Shown: positions 10,918 to 21,793 of the stretch, piece by piece
How positions within the stretch are numbered: the stretch's first letter is position 1
Layout: every line of letters begins with the position of its first letter
Origin: Streptomyces sp. WAC08241
Lineage (GTDB): Bacteria > Actinomycetota > Actinomycetes > Streptomycetales > Streptomycetaceae
Assembly (NCBI GenBank): GCA_007858575.1
Contig: CP042279.1
Coordinates: 6,231,001 to 6,295,000, forward strand
Direction of reading: 5' to 3'
Length of the DNA: 64,000 nucleotides
Position numbers and translations under genes: made by a program
The notes under the pieces: generated by a model
Seen by the model: the letters and a program-made list of their open reading frames with translations, nothing else
Told to the model about the DNA's origin: nothing
The model's database searches: none

Positions 10918-13900
10918 TCAGCCCTCCGGCCGCGGCGGCAGCTTGGGGCGGGAGCGGTCCGGGAGGGACTCGTACGCCGGGGGCTCGCCGCCGGGGTCTC
11001 CTCCAGAAGGGCGAGGGCGACGTGGACGGCGTCGTCGAGCTGGGCGTGGCGGCCTCCGCCCAGTCCAGCGGGGTGCGCAGGACCGCGAGGTCGGGTTCGA
11101 CGCCGTGGTTCTCCAGGGACCAGCCGTACTCGGGGAACCAGGCCGCGTTCATCGGCACCGTGATCTGCGTGCCGTCCCCGAGCCGGTGGCGGCCGGTCAT
11201 GCCGACCACCCCGCCCCAGGTGCGCTGGCCCACGACCGGGCCGAGGCCGAGGAGCTTGAAGGCCGCGGTGATCATGTCGCCGTCGGAGGAGGTGGCCTCG
11301 TCGGCGAGGGCGACGACGGGGCCGCGCGGCGCGTTCGAGGCGTAACTGACCGGCTGGGCGTTGCGCGTGAGGTCCCAGCCGAGGATCCGCCGGGTCAGCT
11401 TCTCGATGACGAGCTCGCTGATGTTGCCGCCCGCGTTGCCGCGCACGTCCACGATGAGGGCCGGCCGGGAGACCTCCATCCGCAGGTCCCGGTTGAACTG
11501 AGCCCAGCCGGAGCCGCCCATGTCCGGGATGTGGAGGTAGCCGCAGCGCCCGCCGCTCAGTTCGCGGACCACGGTCCGGCGCTTGGCCACCCAGTCCTGG
11601 TAGCGCAGCGGGCGCTCGTCGACGAGCGGGACGACGGCGACGCGCCGGGCGCGCCCCTCGCCCCCGGCGGGGTGAAGGTCAGCTCGACGGTGGTGCCGCC
11701 GGTGCCGGAGAGCAGCGGGTACGGCCCGGCGACCGGGTCCACGGGCCGCCCGTCGACGTGGGTGAGGACGGCGCCCTCGCGGATGCCCGTACCGGCCAGC
11801 GGGGAGCGGGCCTTGGAGTCGGAGGACTCGCCGGGCAGGATCCGCTTCACCGTCCAACCCGCCTCGCGGAGCACGAGGTTGGCGCCGAGCAGGCCCATGG
11901 GCCGCTGGTAGTGCGGGGGTCCCTCGTTGCGGCGGGCCGGGGTGACGTACGCGTGCGAGGTGCCCAGCTCGCCCATCACCTCGCGCAGCAGGTCGGCGAA
12001 CTCGTCGGGGAGGAGACCCGTTCGACCAGCGGCCGGTACTGGTCCAGGACCGCCGTCCAGTCGACCCCGCCCATGCCGGGCTCCCAGAAGTAGGCGCGGA
12101 CGATCCGTCCGGCCTCGTCGAAGGCCTGCCGCCACTCGGCGCCCGGGTCGACCTCGTGCAGGATGCGCCGCAGGTCCAGGTAGACGGTCGAGTCGCCGTC
12201 CCCGGCCTCGGTCGCGGGCACCGCCCGCAGCTCGCCCTCGTCCGCGACAACGAGCCGGGTGCCGTCGCCGCTGACCGCGAACCAGTCCAGGTCGGAGGCG
12301 AGTTCGCTCTTGCGGGCCTTGGTGATGGAGAAGTGCTCCAGGGTGGGCCGGCCCGAGGTGTCGGCCGGGTTGGCGAACGTCTCGCCGAGCGCGCCCGAGA
12401 TGGGCCAGCGCAGCCAGACCAGGCCGCCGCCGCTGACCGGGTGCAGCCCGGAGTACTTGGAGGCGGCCACCGGGAACGGCGTGACCCGCTCGGCGAGGCC
12501 CTCGATCTCCACCGTCACCGTGCCCTCCGCCGGGCGGTGTCCTCGTCGGCCGGGTCCAGGCCGCCGGCCGCCGGGCGCCCGTCCGGGAGCAGCGCGAAGG
12601 GGACGGGGTCGCGGAGGAGAGCGGTACGAGGTAGGGGCGGCAGCCCAGCGGGAACGACAGGTCGCCGGTGTGAACGTCGTACACCGGGTCGAAGCCGCGC
12701 CAGGAGAGGAAGGCGAGGTAGCGCCCGTCCCGGGTGAAGACCGGGTTCTCGTCCTCGAAGCGCCCGTTGGTGACGTCCACGACCGTGCGGGCGCCGGGGC
12801 CCGAGATCCGGGCCATCCTGATCGAGCGCAGGGAGCGGCCGATGCCGGGGTGGGACCAGGTCAGCCAGTCGCCGTCGGGGGAGAAGGCGAGGTCGCGGAC
12901 GGGCCCGTTGACGGACCGGATCAGCTCGGTGACCTCCCCGTCGGACTCCTCGCTCGCGTCCAGGAGCAGGAGCCGGCCGTCGTGGGAGGCGAGGGCGAGC
13001 CGCTCGCCGTCCGGGTCGGAGACCAGCTCCTCGACCCGCCCGAGGCCCCCGGAGGCGAGCCGGCGCGGCGGCCGGTCGCCGCTGGCGCGCGGCAGGTGGG
13101 CGACCTCGACGGCGTCCTCGCCGTCGGCGTCGGTCACGTACGCGACCTGGCCGCCGCTGCCGAGCATCTCGGGCAGCCGGACCCGGACGCCGGGGGAGTC
13201 GATGATCGTGCGGGCCGGGCCGTCGCGGTGCGTCAGCCAGTACAGGCTGCCCCGGACGGAGACGGCGCTGGCCCGGCCGGTCTCGTCGACGGAGAGGGAG
13301 TCGATGTGGTGGGCGGCGGGCACCTGGTAGCTCCGCCGGCCGACGCGCTGGCCGCCGAGCCGCACCTCCAGGCGGCGGGGGCGGGAGTCGGGCGTGAGGT
13401 CGTCGACGACCCACAGCTCGCCCGCGCACTGGTAGACGACCCGCCGCCCGTCGCTGGAGGCGTGCCGGGCGTAGAAGTCGTCGTGGTCGGTGTGGCGGCG
13501 CAGGTCGGTGCCGTCGGGCCGGCAGGAGTACAGGTTGCCGACGCCCTCGTGGTCGGAGAGGAACGCGATCCGGCCCCCACGGCCATCGGGCAGTCCAGGT
13601 GCCCGCCGAGGCCGGCCAGCAGCCGCCTGCCGTGCAGCCAGAGGCGGCCGGTGGCGCCGCCCAGGTACCGCTTCCAGGCGGCGGGCTCGTGCGGCGGCTT
13701 CCCGGTCAGGAGCAGCGTGCACCGCTCGGCCTCGTTGCCGGGGGCGACCAGCTCCTCGGTGACCGCGATGTCGGAGACCGGGCCCCAGGGCAGCCGGCGG
13801 CCCGGGGTGCCGTCGGTGGGGACGGTATAGGCCCAGGAGTAGTACGAGAAGGGCTGCCCGTGCGAGGAGACGGCGAGGATGTCGGAGCGGCCGTCCTTGT

Positions 13901-14214
13901 CGGGGGGCGTCCAGCCGCAGACCCGGGTGTCGGTCGAGCCCCAGTGGGTGAGCCGCCGGGCGGCCCCGCCGTCGACCGGGACGAGGTGGATCTCGGGGTC
14001 CAGGCTGCGCCAGTTCGTGTACGCGATGTGGCGTCCGTCCGGCGAGAAGCGCGGGTGCCCGACCCGGGTCCGGTCGACGGTGAGCCGCCAGGCCCGGCCG
14101 GGCGCTGCCCTCGGCGGGGAGCGGGGCGACCCAGAGGTCGTCCTCGGCGACGAAGCACAGCAGGTCGTCGTGGAGGTGCGGGAAACGGAGATACGCGACG
14201 TCGTCACTCACCAC
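10918..14214 (-). CDS. Tricorn protease homologue (about eight frame breaks)
   Basis: About 1,090 residues, the usual length of a tricorn core protease, which degrades proteasome-derived peptides. It begins MVSDDVAYLRFPHLHDDLLC. It has two beta-propeller blocks with repeated FSPDGR-, FLSDHEGVGNLYS- and FSPDGDWL-type blades, a PDZ-like segment (GIREGAVLTHVDGRPVD), and a C-terminal tail-specific protease (S41) domain. The catalytic residues can be seen: Ser-His in LGTSHAYVTP, the nucleophile region ADEATSSDGDMI and Glu in ENHGVEPDLAV. Breaks are near 14105, 13580, 12605, 12540, 12015, 11665 and in the tail, which restores as a Pro/Arg-rich end. All fit one to two lost bases. It is probably monocistronic. 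Confidence 0.85.
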
Positions 14215-14339
14215 CCCATGCTTTCGGGGTGGCGGGGGCGTGGCAACTCGTACGTGTATGCGGGCGTCTTCGGGTATGCGGTCCGTGGTGCGGGCCGGGT
14301 GTGGCCCGGGGTGCGGCCCGGGTGTGGTTCAGAACACGT

Positions 14340-14400
14340 ACGAAACGGTTTCGTTTCGCTGAGGGCGGGGGTACCTTCGTACAGTACGAAACCGTTTCGT
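14340..14400. promoter_or_regulatory. Twin 15-bp palindromic operators of the TetR gene
   Basis: ACGAAAC-S-GTTTCGT occurs twice, at 14340-14354 and 14386-14400, with perfect 7-bp arms, start to start 46 bp. TACAGT (14380-14385), abutting the second copy, is a plausible -10 box. This is the arrangement expected for TetR autorepression and control of the exporter downstream. Confidence 0.75.
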
Positions 14401-14436
14401 TCGCACTCCGTCGACGCACCGGGCAGGAGACACGGC

Positions 14437-15009
14437 ATGGCACGCAGCAGACTCACTCCCGAGCGGGAGTCCGAGCTGTACGCGGCCGTGCTCGACCTCC
14501 TGCGCGAAGTCGGCTACGACGCCCTCACCATGGACGCCGTCGCCGCCCGCACCCACTCCAGCAAGGCCACCCTCTACCGCCAGTGGGGAGCAAGCCCGAG
14601 CTGGTCGCCCGGGCGCTGCGCGCCAACAAGCCGGCCGACCTCTCCGAGATCGACACCGGCTCCCTGCGCGGCGACTTCCGGGTCATGCTCGAACGGACCG
14701 ACGACTGCCAGATGGAGAAGGACTCCGCGCTGATGCGGGGTCTGGCCCATGCCGTCCACGACAACCCCGACCTGCACCGGAGCGCTGCGCGAGCTGCTCA
14801 TCGAACCCGAGATGAACGGCTTTCAGGAAGTGCTGCGCCGAGCGGTCCGCAGGGGCGAGGTCGACGCCGACAACCCGGCGCTGAAGCTCGTCCCGCACAT
14901 GCTGATCGGCGCGTTCGTCGCCCGCCCGCTGATCGAGGATCAGCCGGTCGACCACGCGTTCCTCAGCGCCTACGTCGACGCCGTCGTGCTCCCCTCACTC
15001 GGCGTCTGA
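14437..15009 (+). CDS. TetR-family repressor (two frame breaks)
   Basis: About 192 residues. The N-terminal helix-turn-helix reads LREVGYDALTMDAVAARTHS then SKATLYRQW, followed by a ligand domain ending in VDHAFLSAYVDAVVLPSLGV. The frame breaks near 14585 (a lost G after QWG) and near 14783 (net +1: LHRS/ALRELLI). ATG 14437 has CAGGAGA upstream. It lies 125 bp before an MMPL exporter and behind two copies of a 15-bp palindrome, so I infer it represses itself and the exporter until it binds a lipophilic drug or lipid. Confidence 0.85.
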
Positions 15010-15134
15010 GCCCCACGGGACCCCCGGGTCCCGCCGCAGGACCCGCACCACCCCTCTCCACCTGACGTCGCGCCGCTCACGCCGTCGGGCCGGCTCCCCA
15101 TGCCCTTGTCCCTCAACACCGGGAGTACGCCCCC

Positions 15135-17302
15135 GTGGCCACGTTCCTGTACAAGCTGGGTCGTTCCGCCTTCCGGCGCCGACGGCTCGTCGCCCTCCTC
15201 TGGGTGGCGCTCTCGCGCTCGCCGGCGTCGGCGCCGCGACCGCGCCCACCGCCACCTCCAGCTCCTTCTCGATCCCCGGCACTGAGGCCCAGCGCGCCTT
15301 CGACCTGCTCGAAGAGCGCTTCCCGGCGCCGGGGCCGACGGGGCCACCGCCCGCGTCGTCTTCAAGGCCCCCGAGGGCCAGAAGGTGACCGACGCGGCGC
15401 ACAAGGCCGTCGTCGAGGAGACCGTCGCCGCGCTGAAGTCCGGCTCGGACCAGATCGTCTCGGTCGCCGACCCGTACACCGCGCGGGCCGTCTCCCAGGA
15501 CGGCTCCACCGCCTACGTCTCCGTCGCGTACAAGGTCAACGCCATGGAGCTGACCGACGGGACGCGCGAGGCCCTGAAGCAGGCCGGACACGAGGCGCAG
15601 GGCAAGGGCCTGACGGTCGAGGTCGGCGGCGACGCCCTCCAGACCATGCCCGAGACCGGCGCGGGCGAGATCGTCGGCGTGGTCATCGCCGGCTTCGTCC
15701 TCGTCGTCACCTTCGGCTCGCTCGTCGCCGCCGGACTCCCGCTGCTCACCGCGATCATCGGCGTCGGCATCGGCGTCTCCTCGATCACGGCGCTCGCGAA
15801 CGTCCTCGACCTCGGCTCCACCACCTCCACCCTCGCGATGATGATCGGCCTCGCGGTCGGCATCGACTACGCCCTCTTCATCGTCTCCCGCTACCGCGCG
15901 GAGCTGGCCGAGGGCCGGAGCAAGGAGGAGGCCGCGGGCCGCGCGACTGGCACGGCCGGCTCCGCCGTCGTCTTCGCCGGACTCACCGTCGTCATCGCCC
16001 TCGTCGGCCTGGCCGTCGTCAACATCCCGATGCTGACGAAGATGGGCTTCGCCGCCGCCGGCACGGTCGTCATCGCCGTCCTCATCGCGCTCACCCTGAT
16101 CCCGGCCCTGCTCGGCTTCGCCGGCGACAAGGTCGTGGGCCGCAAGCAGCGCAGGGCGCGGCGTCCGGGGACGCCAAGGAGGAGAAGCCCAACGGCGGCA
16201 CCCGCTGGGCCCGGTTCGTCATCCGCCGCCCCGTGCTCGTGCTCCTCGTCGGCGTCCTCGGCCTCGGCGCGATCGCGGTCCCCGCCGCCTCCCTGGAGAT
16301 GGGCCTGCCGGACGACGGCGTCAAGCCGGTCTCCACCACCGAGCGCCGGGCGTACGACATGCTGTCCGACGGCTTCGGCCCCGGCTTCAACGGCCCGCTG
16401 CTCGTCGTCGTCGACGGCGACAAGGCCACCGCCGACAAGACGGTCTCCACGATCAAGAAGCTCGAAGGCTGGGCCGCCGTCACCCCGGCGACCCCGAACA
16501 AGGCCGGCGACGCCGCGATGATCACGGTGGTCCCGAAGGACCGCCCGTCCTCCGTCGCCACCGAGGACCTCGTCCACGACATCCGGAACGCCACCGGCGA
16601 CGACGTCCTCGTCACCGGCGCCACCGCGATGAACATCGACTTCTCGCAGAAGATGAACGACGCCCTGGTGCCGTACCTGGCCCTCGTCGTCGGCCTCGCC
16701 TTCCTGCTCCTGACCCTGGTCTTCCGCTCGGTCCTCGTCCCCTGAAGGCGGCCCTCGGCTTCCTGCTCTCGGTGGTCGCGGCCCTCGGCGCGGTCGTCGC
16801 GGTCTTCCAGTGGGGCTGGCTCGGCGGCCTCTTCGGGGTCGAGCAGACCGGCCCGATCATGTCGATGATGCCGATCTTCATGGTGGGCGTCGTCTTCGGC
16901 CTCGCGATGGACTACGAGGTGTTCCTCGTCACCCGGATGCGGGAGGCGTACGTGCACGGCGAGCGTCCCGGCGAGGCGATCGTGACCGGCTTCCGGCACA
17001 GCGCCCGGGTGGTCACCGCCGCCGCGGTGATCATGATCGCGGTCTTCTCCGGCTTCATCGGGATGACCGACCAGATGATCAAGATGATCGGCTTCGGCCT
17101 GGCCGTCGCGGTCCTCTTCGACGCCTTCGTGGTCCGCATGGCGATCGTCCCGGCCGTCCTCGCGCTGCTCGGCCACAAGGCCTGGTGGCTGCCGAAGTGG
17201 CTGGACCGGGCCCTGCCCAACGTGGACGTGGAGGGCGAGGGGCTCGCCCGGCACGTCGAGGAGGCCTCCGCGGAGGGGAAGCCTGACCTCGTGAAGGCCT
17301 GA
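15135..17302 (+). CDS. MMPL-family membrane exporter (four frame breaks)
   Basis: About 723 residues of the RND/MMPL superfamily with two copies of the same fold. A first helix near the GTG start (ATFLYKLGRSAFRRRRLVAL) is followed by a periplasmic loop and five helices, with the proton-relay segment GLAVGIDYALFIVSRYR; then a second loop and helices with GLAMDYEVFLVTRMREAY. Breaks are near 15213, 15340, 16165 and 16741 (C run before LKAALGFLL); all are one-base losses. Such proteins export lipids, siderophores or drugs. The adjacent TetR gene suggests inducible drug or lipid efflux. Confidence 0.88.
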
Positions 17303-17337
17303 CCTCGTGAAGGCCTGACGCCTTCGGTCGTACGCCC

Positions 17338-17379
17338 GACGCCGTCGGTGCGCCGTCTCAGCGGCGCGCCGACGGCGTC
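17338..17379. terminator. Inverted repeat between MMPL and SsgA-like genes
   Basis: GACGCCGTCGG (17338-17348) pairs with CCGACGGCGTC (17369-17379), with an inner TGCGCCG/CGGCGCG stem. It overlaps the 3' end of the opposite-strand gene and can stop both convergent transcripts. Just before it (17284-17318) the sequence CTGACCTCGTGAAGGC is duplicated. Confidence 0.65.
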
Positions 17380-17754
17380 CGCGCGTCCGGGGCGGAGGCG
17401 GCGGGGCTTCCCGAGGGGTTCGACGAGTAGGTGTGGCGCAGGAAGCGGACCAGGGTGGCGGTGTCGAACTGGACGACCTTCACCCCCTCCTCCGTGTGGA
17501 ACTCGACCACCGTCTGCACCCGGCCGCAGGGCCAGACCTCGATGTCACCGCGCCGGGCCGGGGTGCGCAGGCCCTTCTCCAGGAGGGCGCGCGGGAAGGA
17601 CCACTCGACGGCGCCGGGGAAGACGAAGCGGACGGTCGCGGGGAGCGACCGGGGTCGTAGCGCAGGGCCACCGGGACGGGTCGGGAGAGGGGGCGTCGCT
17701 GATGATCCGACCCTTGGCACGGTCGTCGACGGCGGGGACGGGTGCGGTGGCCAT
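17358..17754 (-). CDS. SsgA-like sporulation/cell-division protein (SALP, two frame breaks)
   Basis: About 133 residues. The restored sequence has the SALP signature ALRYDP, then VRFVFPGAVEWSFPRALLEK, GLRTPARRGDIEVWPCG, and the C-terminal LVRFLRHTYSSNPSG. This family (SsgA-G) is restricted to sporulating actinomycetes and controls septum placement, cell-wall remodelling and spore maturation through partners such as FtsZ. Breaks near 17660-17690 are one-base losses. ATG 17754 begins MATAPVPAVDD, followed by a poorly conserved leader. Which SALP it is cannot be decided from memory; it is not SsgB by context. Confidence 0.75.
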
Positions 17755-17861
17755 CGGTGGCTCCTGACTTTTGTCCTCTTATAAGCCAATGTGGCACTTC
17801 TTCCCCGTGATCGCACGGCTCATGCCGGGAAAGTCGCGGCCATGATGTGACCCGTGCGCTC

Positions 17862-17878
17862 TTGCAACTCCTTCGCAG
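17862..17878 (+). promoter_or_regulatory. Possible Nur (nickel regulator) box
   Basis: TTGCAA-CTCCT-TCGCAG, 20 bp upstream of the nikMN-like start. It resembles the Fur-family Nur site (TTGCAA-N5-TTGCAA), with one perfect half and one half matching 4 of 6. Basis: motif recalled from work on the S. coelicolor nik and sod genes. Confidence 0.45.
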
Positions 17879-17897
17879 GAGCGCCCATCATTCCGAC

Positions 17898-18937
17898 GTG
17901 CACGTACCTGACGGATTCATCAACGCCCCCGTATCGGCCGTCGCCGGTGTCGTCGCCGCCGGCGCCGTCGCCGTCAGCCTGCGCGGAGCCCGCCGAGAAC
18001 TGGACGAAAGGACGGCGCCGCTCGCCGGCCTCGTCGCGGCCTTCGTCTTCGCCGTCCAGATGCTGAACTTCCCGGTCGCCGCCGGGACCAGCGGACACCT
18101 CCTCGGCGGCGCGCTCGCCGCGATACTCGTCGGCCCCTGGACCGGCGTCCTGTGCATCGCGGTCGTCCTGCTCATGCAGGGCGTCTCTTCGCGGACGGCG
18201 GTCTCACCGCCCTCGGCGTGAACATCACCGTCATGGGCGTCGTCACCGTCGTCACGGCCTACGCGCTCTTCCGGGGCCTCGTCCTGGTCCTGCCGCGCAC
18301 CCGCCGCTCGGTGACCGTCGCCTCCTTCGCCGCCGCGCTCGTCTCCGTACCGGCCGCGGCCGTCGTCTTCACGCTGATCTACGCGATCGGCGGCACCACC
18401 GACGTCCCCGTCGGCAAGGTCCTCACGGCCATGGTCGGCGTCCACGTCCTCATCGGGATCGGCGAGGCCGTCATCACCATGCTGACCGTCGGCGCGGTCG
18501 TCGCCGTCCGCCCCGACCTGGTGTACGGCGCGCGCGGCCTGACCGCCCCGCTCAAGCTCCGGGTGGACGGCGAGCTGGTCGACGCCGAGCCCGCGACCGT
18601 CCCCGTCCCGATCTCCGCCGGCTCCCCGAGGAAGCTGTGGACCGCCGGCGTCGTCACCGCCCTCGTCCTCGCCGGCTTCGTCTCCTTCTACGCCTCCGCC
18701 AGCCCCGACGGCCTGGAGAAGGTCGCCGCCGACAAGGGCATCGACGCCAAGGCCGACCAGTACGAGCACGCCACCGCCGACTCCCCGCTCGCCGACTACG
18801 GCGTCAAGGACATCACCGACGCGCGCCTCTCCGGCGGCCTGGCCGGCGTCATCGGCGTGGGCGCGACCCTGGCCGTCGGCACCGGAGCCTTCTGGGTCGT
18901 GCGCCGCCGCCGCACCCCCGTACCGGAAAGCGTCTGA
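17898..18937 (+). CDS. ECF nickel/cobalt transporter substrate-specific component, NikM-NikN fusion (one frame break)
   Basis: About 347 residues. The mature start VHVPDGFINAPVS keeps the His at position 2 that helps bind Ni2+/Co2+ in CbiM/NikM. Six to seven hydrophobic segments follow, with the conserved NFPVAAGTSGHLLGGALAAI and GGLTALGVNITVMGV. The C-terminal part is a PDGLE domain (SPDGLEKVAADKG) between two membrane helices, the NikN part found fused in nickel systems. One C is lost near 18184 (MQGVLFADGG). It heads an operon with permease and ATPase genes. The PDGLE domain and the nearby Nur-like box favour nickel over cobalt. Confidence 0.85.
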
Positions 18938-18938
18938 C

Positions 18939-19702
18939 ATGGGTGCGGGCCACGCCCACAAGCTCTACCGGCACGGACACTCGCCGGTCCACGGGCTGCC
19001 CCCGCACACCAAGCTCGTCGCCGTCCTCGGCTTCGTCGTGGTGGTCGTCTCGACGCCCCGCGAGGCCGTCTGGGCCTTCGCCGCGTACGCCGCGCTCCTC
19101 GCGGTCGTGGCGGCGAGGGCCCGGGTGCCGGCCGGCTTCCTGTGCAAGCGGCTGCTCGTCGAGGTGCCGTTCGTCGCCTTCGCGCTGCTCATGCCGTTCG
19201 TCGTGCCCGGCGAGCGGACGGAGGTGCTCGGGATCTCCCTGAGCGTCCCCGGCCTGTGGGGCGCCTGGAACGTCCTCGCCAAGGGCACCCTCGGCGTCGC
19301 CGCCTCCGTGCTCCTGGCCGCCACCACCGAGCTGCGCTCCTGCTCCTGGGCCTCCAGCGCCTGAAGCTGCCGCCGCTGCTCGTCCAGATCGCCTCCTTCA
19401 TGATCCGGTACGGCGACGTCATCACCGACGAGATGCGCCGCATGTCTGTCGCCCGCCGCTCGCGCGGCTTCGAGGCGCGGGGCGTGCGCCACTGGGGCGT
19501 CCTCGCCAAGTCCGCGGGCGCGCTCTTCATCCGCTCGTACGAGCGCGGGGAACGGGTCCACCTGGCCATGGTCAGCCGCGGCTACACCGGCACCATCCCG
19601 GTCCTCGACGAGGTGACCGCCACCCGCGCCCAGTGGACGTGCGCCGCCGCGCTGCCGCTGACCGCCCTCCTGATCTGCCTCCTGGGACGGACCTTCCGAT
19701 GA
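18939..19702 (+). CDS. ECF transporter transmembrane protein NikQ/CbiQ (one frame break)
   Basis: About 254 residues, starting 1 bp after the previous stop. The N-terminus is His-rich (GAGHAHKLYRHGHSPVHG), followed by membrane helices. The coupling segment reads MSVARRSRGFEARG and MVSRGYTG, matching the A-R-G motifs that dock on the ATPase of CbiQ-type proteins. One base is lost near 19345 (ELLLLLGLQRLKLP). It couples the substrate component to ATP hydrolysis. The start of the ATPase gene overlaps its stop (ATGA). Confidence 0.85.
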
Positions 19703-20444
19703 CCCCTCCGCCCTCCCTCGACGTCCGCGGCCTCGCGTACGCCTACCCCGACGGCCACCAGGCCCTCTTCGGGGTGAACCTGACCGTCGGGCGCGGCGAG
19801 CGGGTCGCCCTGCTCGGTCCCAACGGCGCCGGCAAGACCACCCTCGTCCTCCACCCTCAACGGCATCCTCACCGGCGGCGCGGGCACCGTCACCGTCGCC
19901 GGGCTCCCGGTCGGCAGGAAGCACATGGCCGAGGTCCGCCGCAAGGTCGGCATCGTCTTCCAGGACCCCGACGACCAGCTCTTCATGCCGACCGTCCGCG
20001 AGGACGTGGCTCGGCCCGGCCGCCGCCGGACTGCGCGGCGCCGAGCTCGACGCCGTGGTGCGCCGGGCCCTGGAGCGGGTCGGGATGGCCGAGTACGCCG
20101 ACCGGCCGCCGCACCACCTCTCCTTCGGGCAGCGCCGCCGGGTGGCCGTGGCGACCGTCCTGGCCATGGAGCCGGAGATCCTCGTCCTCGACGAGCCGTC
20201 CTCCAACCTGGACCCGGCCTCGCGCCGCGAGCTCGCGGACGTCCTGCGCTCCCTGGACGTCACCGTCCTCATGGTCACCCACGACCTGCCGTACGCCCTG
20301 GAGCTCTGCCCGCGCGCGGTGGTCCTCAGCGAGGGCGTCATCGCCGCCGACGGGCGGACCGGCGAACTCCTCGCGGACGAGGAGCTGATGGCCCGGCACC
20401 GCCTGGAGCTGCCGTTCGGCTTCGTCCCGCAGTCGGTGGCCTGA
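19699..20444 (+). CDS. ECF transporter ATPase NikO/CbiO (two frame breaks)
   Basis: About 248 residues. Walker A LLGPNGAGKTTLV, Q-loop FQDPDDQLFMPTVREDVA, signature HHLSFGQRRRVAVATVLAME, Walker B ILVLDEPSSNLDP and switch His MVTHDLPYALEL. The C-terminal part is short, without a regulatory domain. One extra C near 19855 breaks the frame after KTTLVLH; two bases are missing near 20007, where FGPAAAGL should follow EDVA. Powers nickel/cobalt uptake with the two preceding gene products. Confidence 0.88.
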
Positions 20445-20452
20445 GAGCTTGC

Positions 20453-20489
20453 CCTCCGGTGCTCCGAGGGCCTGTCCTCCGGTGCTCCG
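20453..20489 (+). repeat. 14-bp direct repeat between nikO and the serine hydrolase gene
   Basis: CCTCCGGTGCTCCG occurs at 20453-20466 and again at 20476-20489. The rest of the 133-bp gap shows an AGGAG ribosome site at about 20566 and nothing else clear. Confidence 0.6.
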
Positions 20490-20577
20490 TGACCCCCGGA
20501 ATCGGCTCCTCCACGTGCCGCGTTGCACCATGGGGGTCGGCACCACGGAGAGACACGGAGAGACGAGGAGCGGGAAC

Positions 20578-21771
20578 GTGGACGTCCAGGGCACGGTGGC
20601 GGCGGGCTGGGAGCCCGTCCGGGACGCGTTCCTGCGCAACTTCGAGCAGCGCGGCGAGCGCGGGCGGCCGTCGCCGTCCACCGGGACGGCGTGCGGGTCG
20701 TCGACCTGTGGGCGGGCACCAAGGACGTGGGCGGCGGGGACGTGGGCGGCGAGGACGTCGACGGCGGGGCGCCCTGGACCGGGGAGACCGCCCAGGTCGT
20801 CCGCTCGGCCACCAAGGGCGTCGCCGCCGCCGTGCCCCTGCTCCTGCACCAGCGCGGCCTGCTCGACCTGGACGCCCCCGTGGCCACGTACTGGCCCGAG
20901 TTCAAGGCGGCCGGCAAGGACCGCGCGACCGTGCGGGACCTCCTCGCGCACCGGGCCGGCGTCCCCGTCCTCGACCGACCGCTCACCTCGCCGAGGCCGT
21001 CGACCTGCCGACGGCGACCGCCGCCGTCGCCGCCCAGGCCCCCGTCTGGGAGCCCGGCACCGCCCACGGCTACCACGCCCACACCTTCAGTTGGCTGCTC
21101 TCCGGCCTCGTCCACCGCGTCACCGGCCGGACCATAGGCCGCTGGGTGGCGGAGGAGATCGCCGATCCGCTCGGCCTCGACCTGTGGATCGGGCTCCCGG
21201 ACGCGGAGGCCCACCGGGTCGGCCGCATCGGACCCGTCGAGGAGGTCGAACCGGCCGGGAGCGGCGCGCTCCGGCTCCGCCCCAAGCGCGCGGTCACCGA
21301 GGCCTACCGGGACCCGGACTCCTCACCCGCCGCGCCTTCGGCGTCATCGACCCGGCGCCCGACGAGAACGACCCCGTCTACCGGGCCGCCGAACTCCCCG
21401 GCTCGGCCGGCGTCGCCACCGCCCGCGCGCTCTCCCGCTTCTACGCCGCCACCCTCGGCCCCGTCGACGGCGCCGAGCGCCTCTTCGCCCCGGCGACCCT
21501 CACCCTCGCCCGTACCGAGGAGTCCGCGGGCACGGACCGCGTCCTGCTCGTCGGCACCCGCTTCGGCCTCGGCCACATGCTGCACGGCCCGGCCTCGCCG
21601 CTCCTCGGCCCGTCCTCCTTCGGCCACCCGGGCCGCGGCGGCTCCCTGGGCTTCGCCGACCCCGACTCCGGCATCGCCTTCGGGTACGTCACCAACGGCA
21701 TGCGGAAGACGGTCACGGCCGACCCGCGCGCCCAGGCCCTCGTCCGGGCGGTGGGAGCGGTGACGGCCTGA
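20578..21771 (+). CDS. Beta-lactamase-fold serine hydrolase/esterase (three frame breaks)
   Basis: About 398 residues of the class C beta-lactamase/EstB group. The nucleophile motif S-x-x-K is SATKG, in QVVRSATKGVAAAVPLLLHQ. The Tyr motif appears as GYHAHTFSWLLSGLV, and the C-terminal SFGHPGRGGSLGFADPDSGI contains the G-rich strand typical of the esterase branch. GTG at 20578 follows AGGAGCGGGAAC. Breaks near 20680, 20985 and 21320 are one-base losses. No signal peptide is seen, so it is probably cytoplasmic and acts on esters or amides rather than on antibiotics. Confidence 0.82.
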   Translation: MDVQGTVAAGWEPVRDAFLRNFEQRGERGRPSPSTGTACGSSTCGRAPRTWAAGTWAARTSTAGRPGPGRPPRSSARPPRASPPPCPCSCTSAACSTWTPPWPRTGPSSRRPARTARPCGTSSRTGPASPSSTDRSPRRGRRPADGDRRRRRPGPRLGARHRPRLPRPHLQLAALRPRPPRHRPDHRPLGGGGDRRSARPRPVDRAPGRGGPPGRPHRTRRGGRTGRERRAPAPPQARGHRGLPGPGLLTRRAFGVIDPAPDENDPVYRAAELPGSAGVATARALSRFYAATLGPVDGAERLFAPATLTLARTEESAGTDRVLLVGTRFGLGHMLHGPASPLLGPSSFGHPGRGGSLGFADPDSGIAFGYVTNGMRKTVTADPRAQALVRAVGAVTA

Positions 21772-21793
21772 CGCCTGTGCTTCCGGCCGGGGC

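Noticed and set aside
17755..17897. Cobalamin riboswitch upstream of the CbiM/NikM-like gene
   Set aside because: The leader is too short and I do not see the B12-box core; a Nur-like site fits better.
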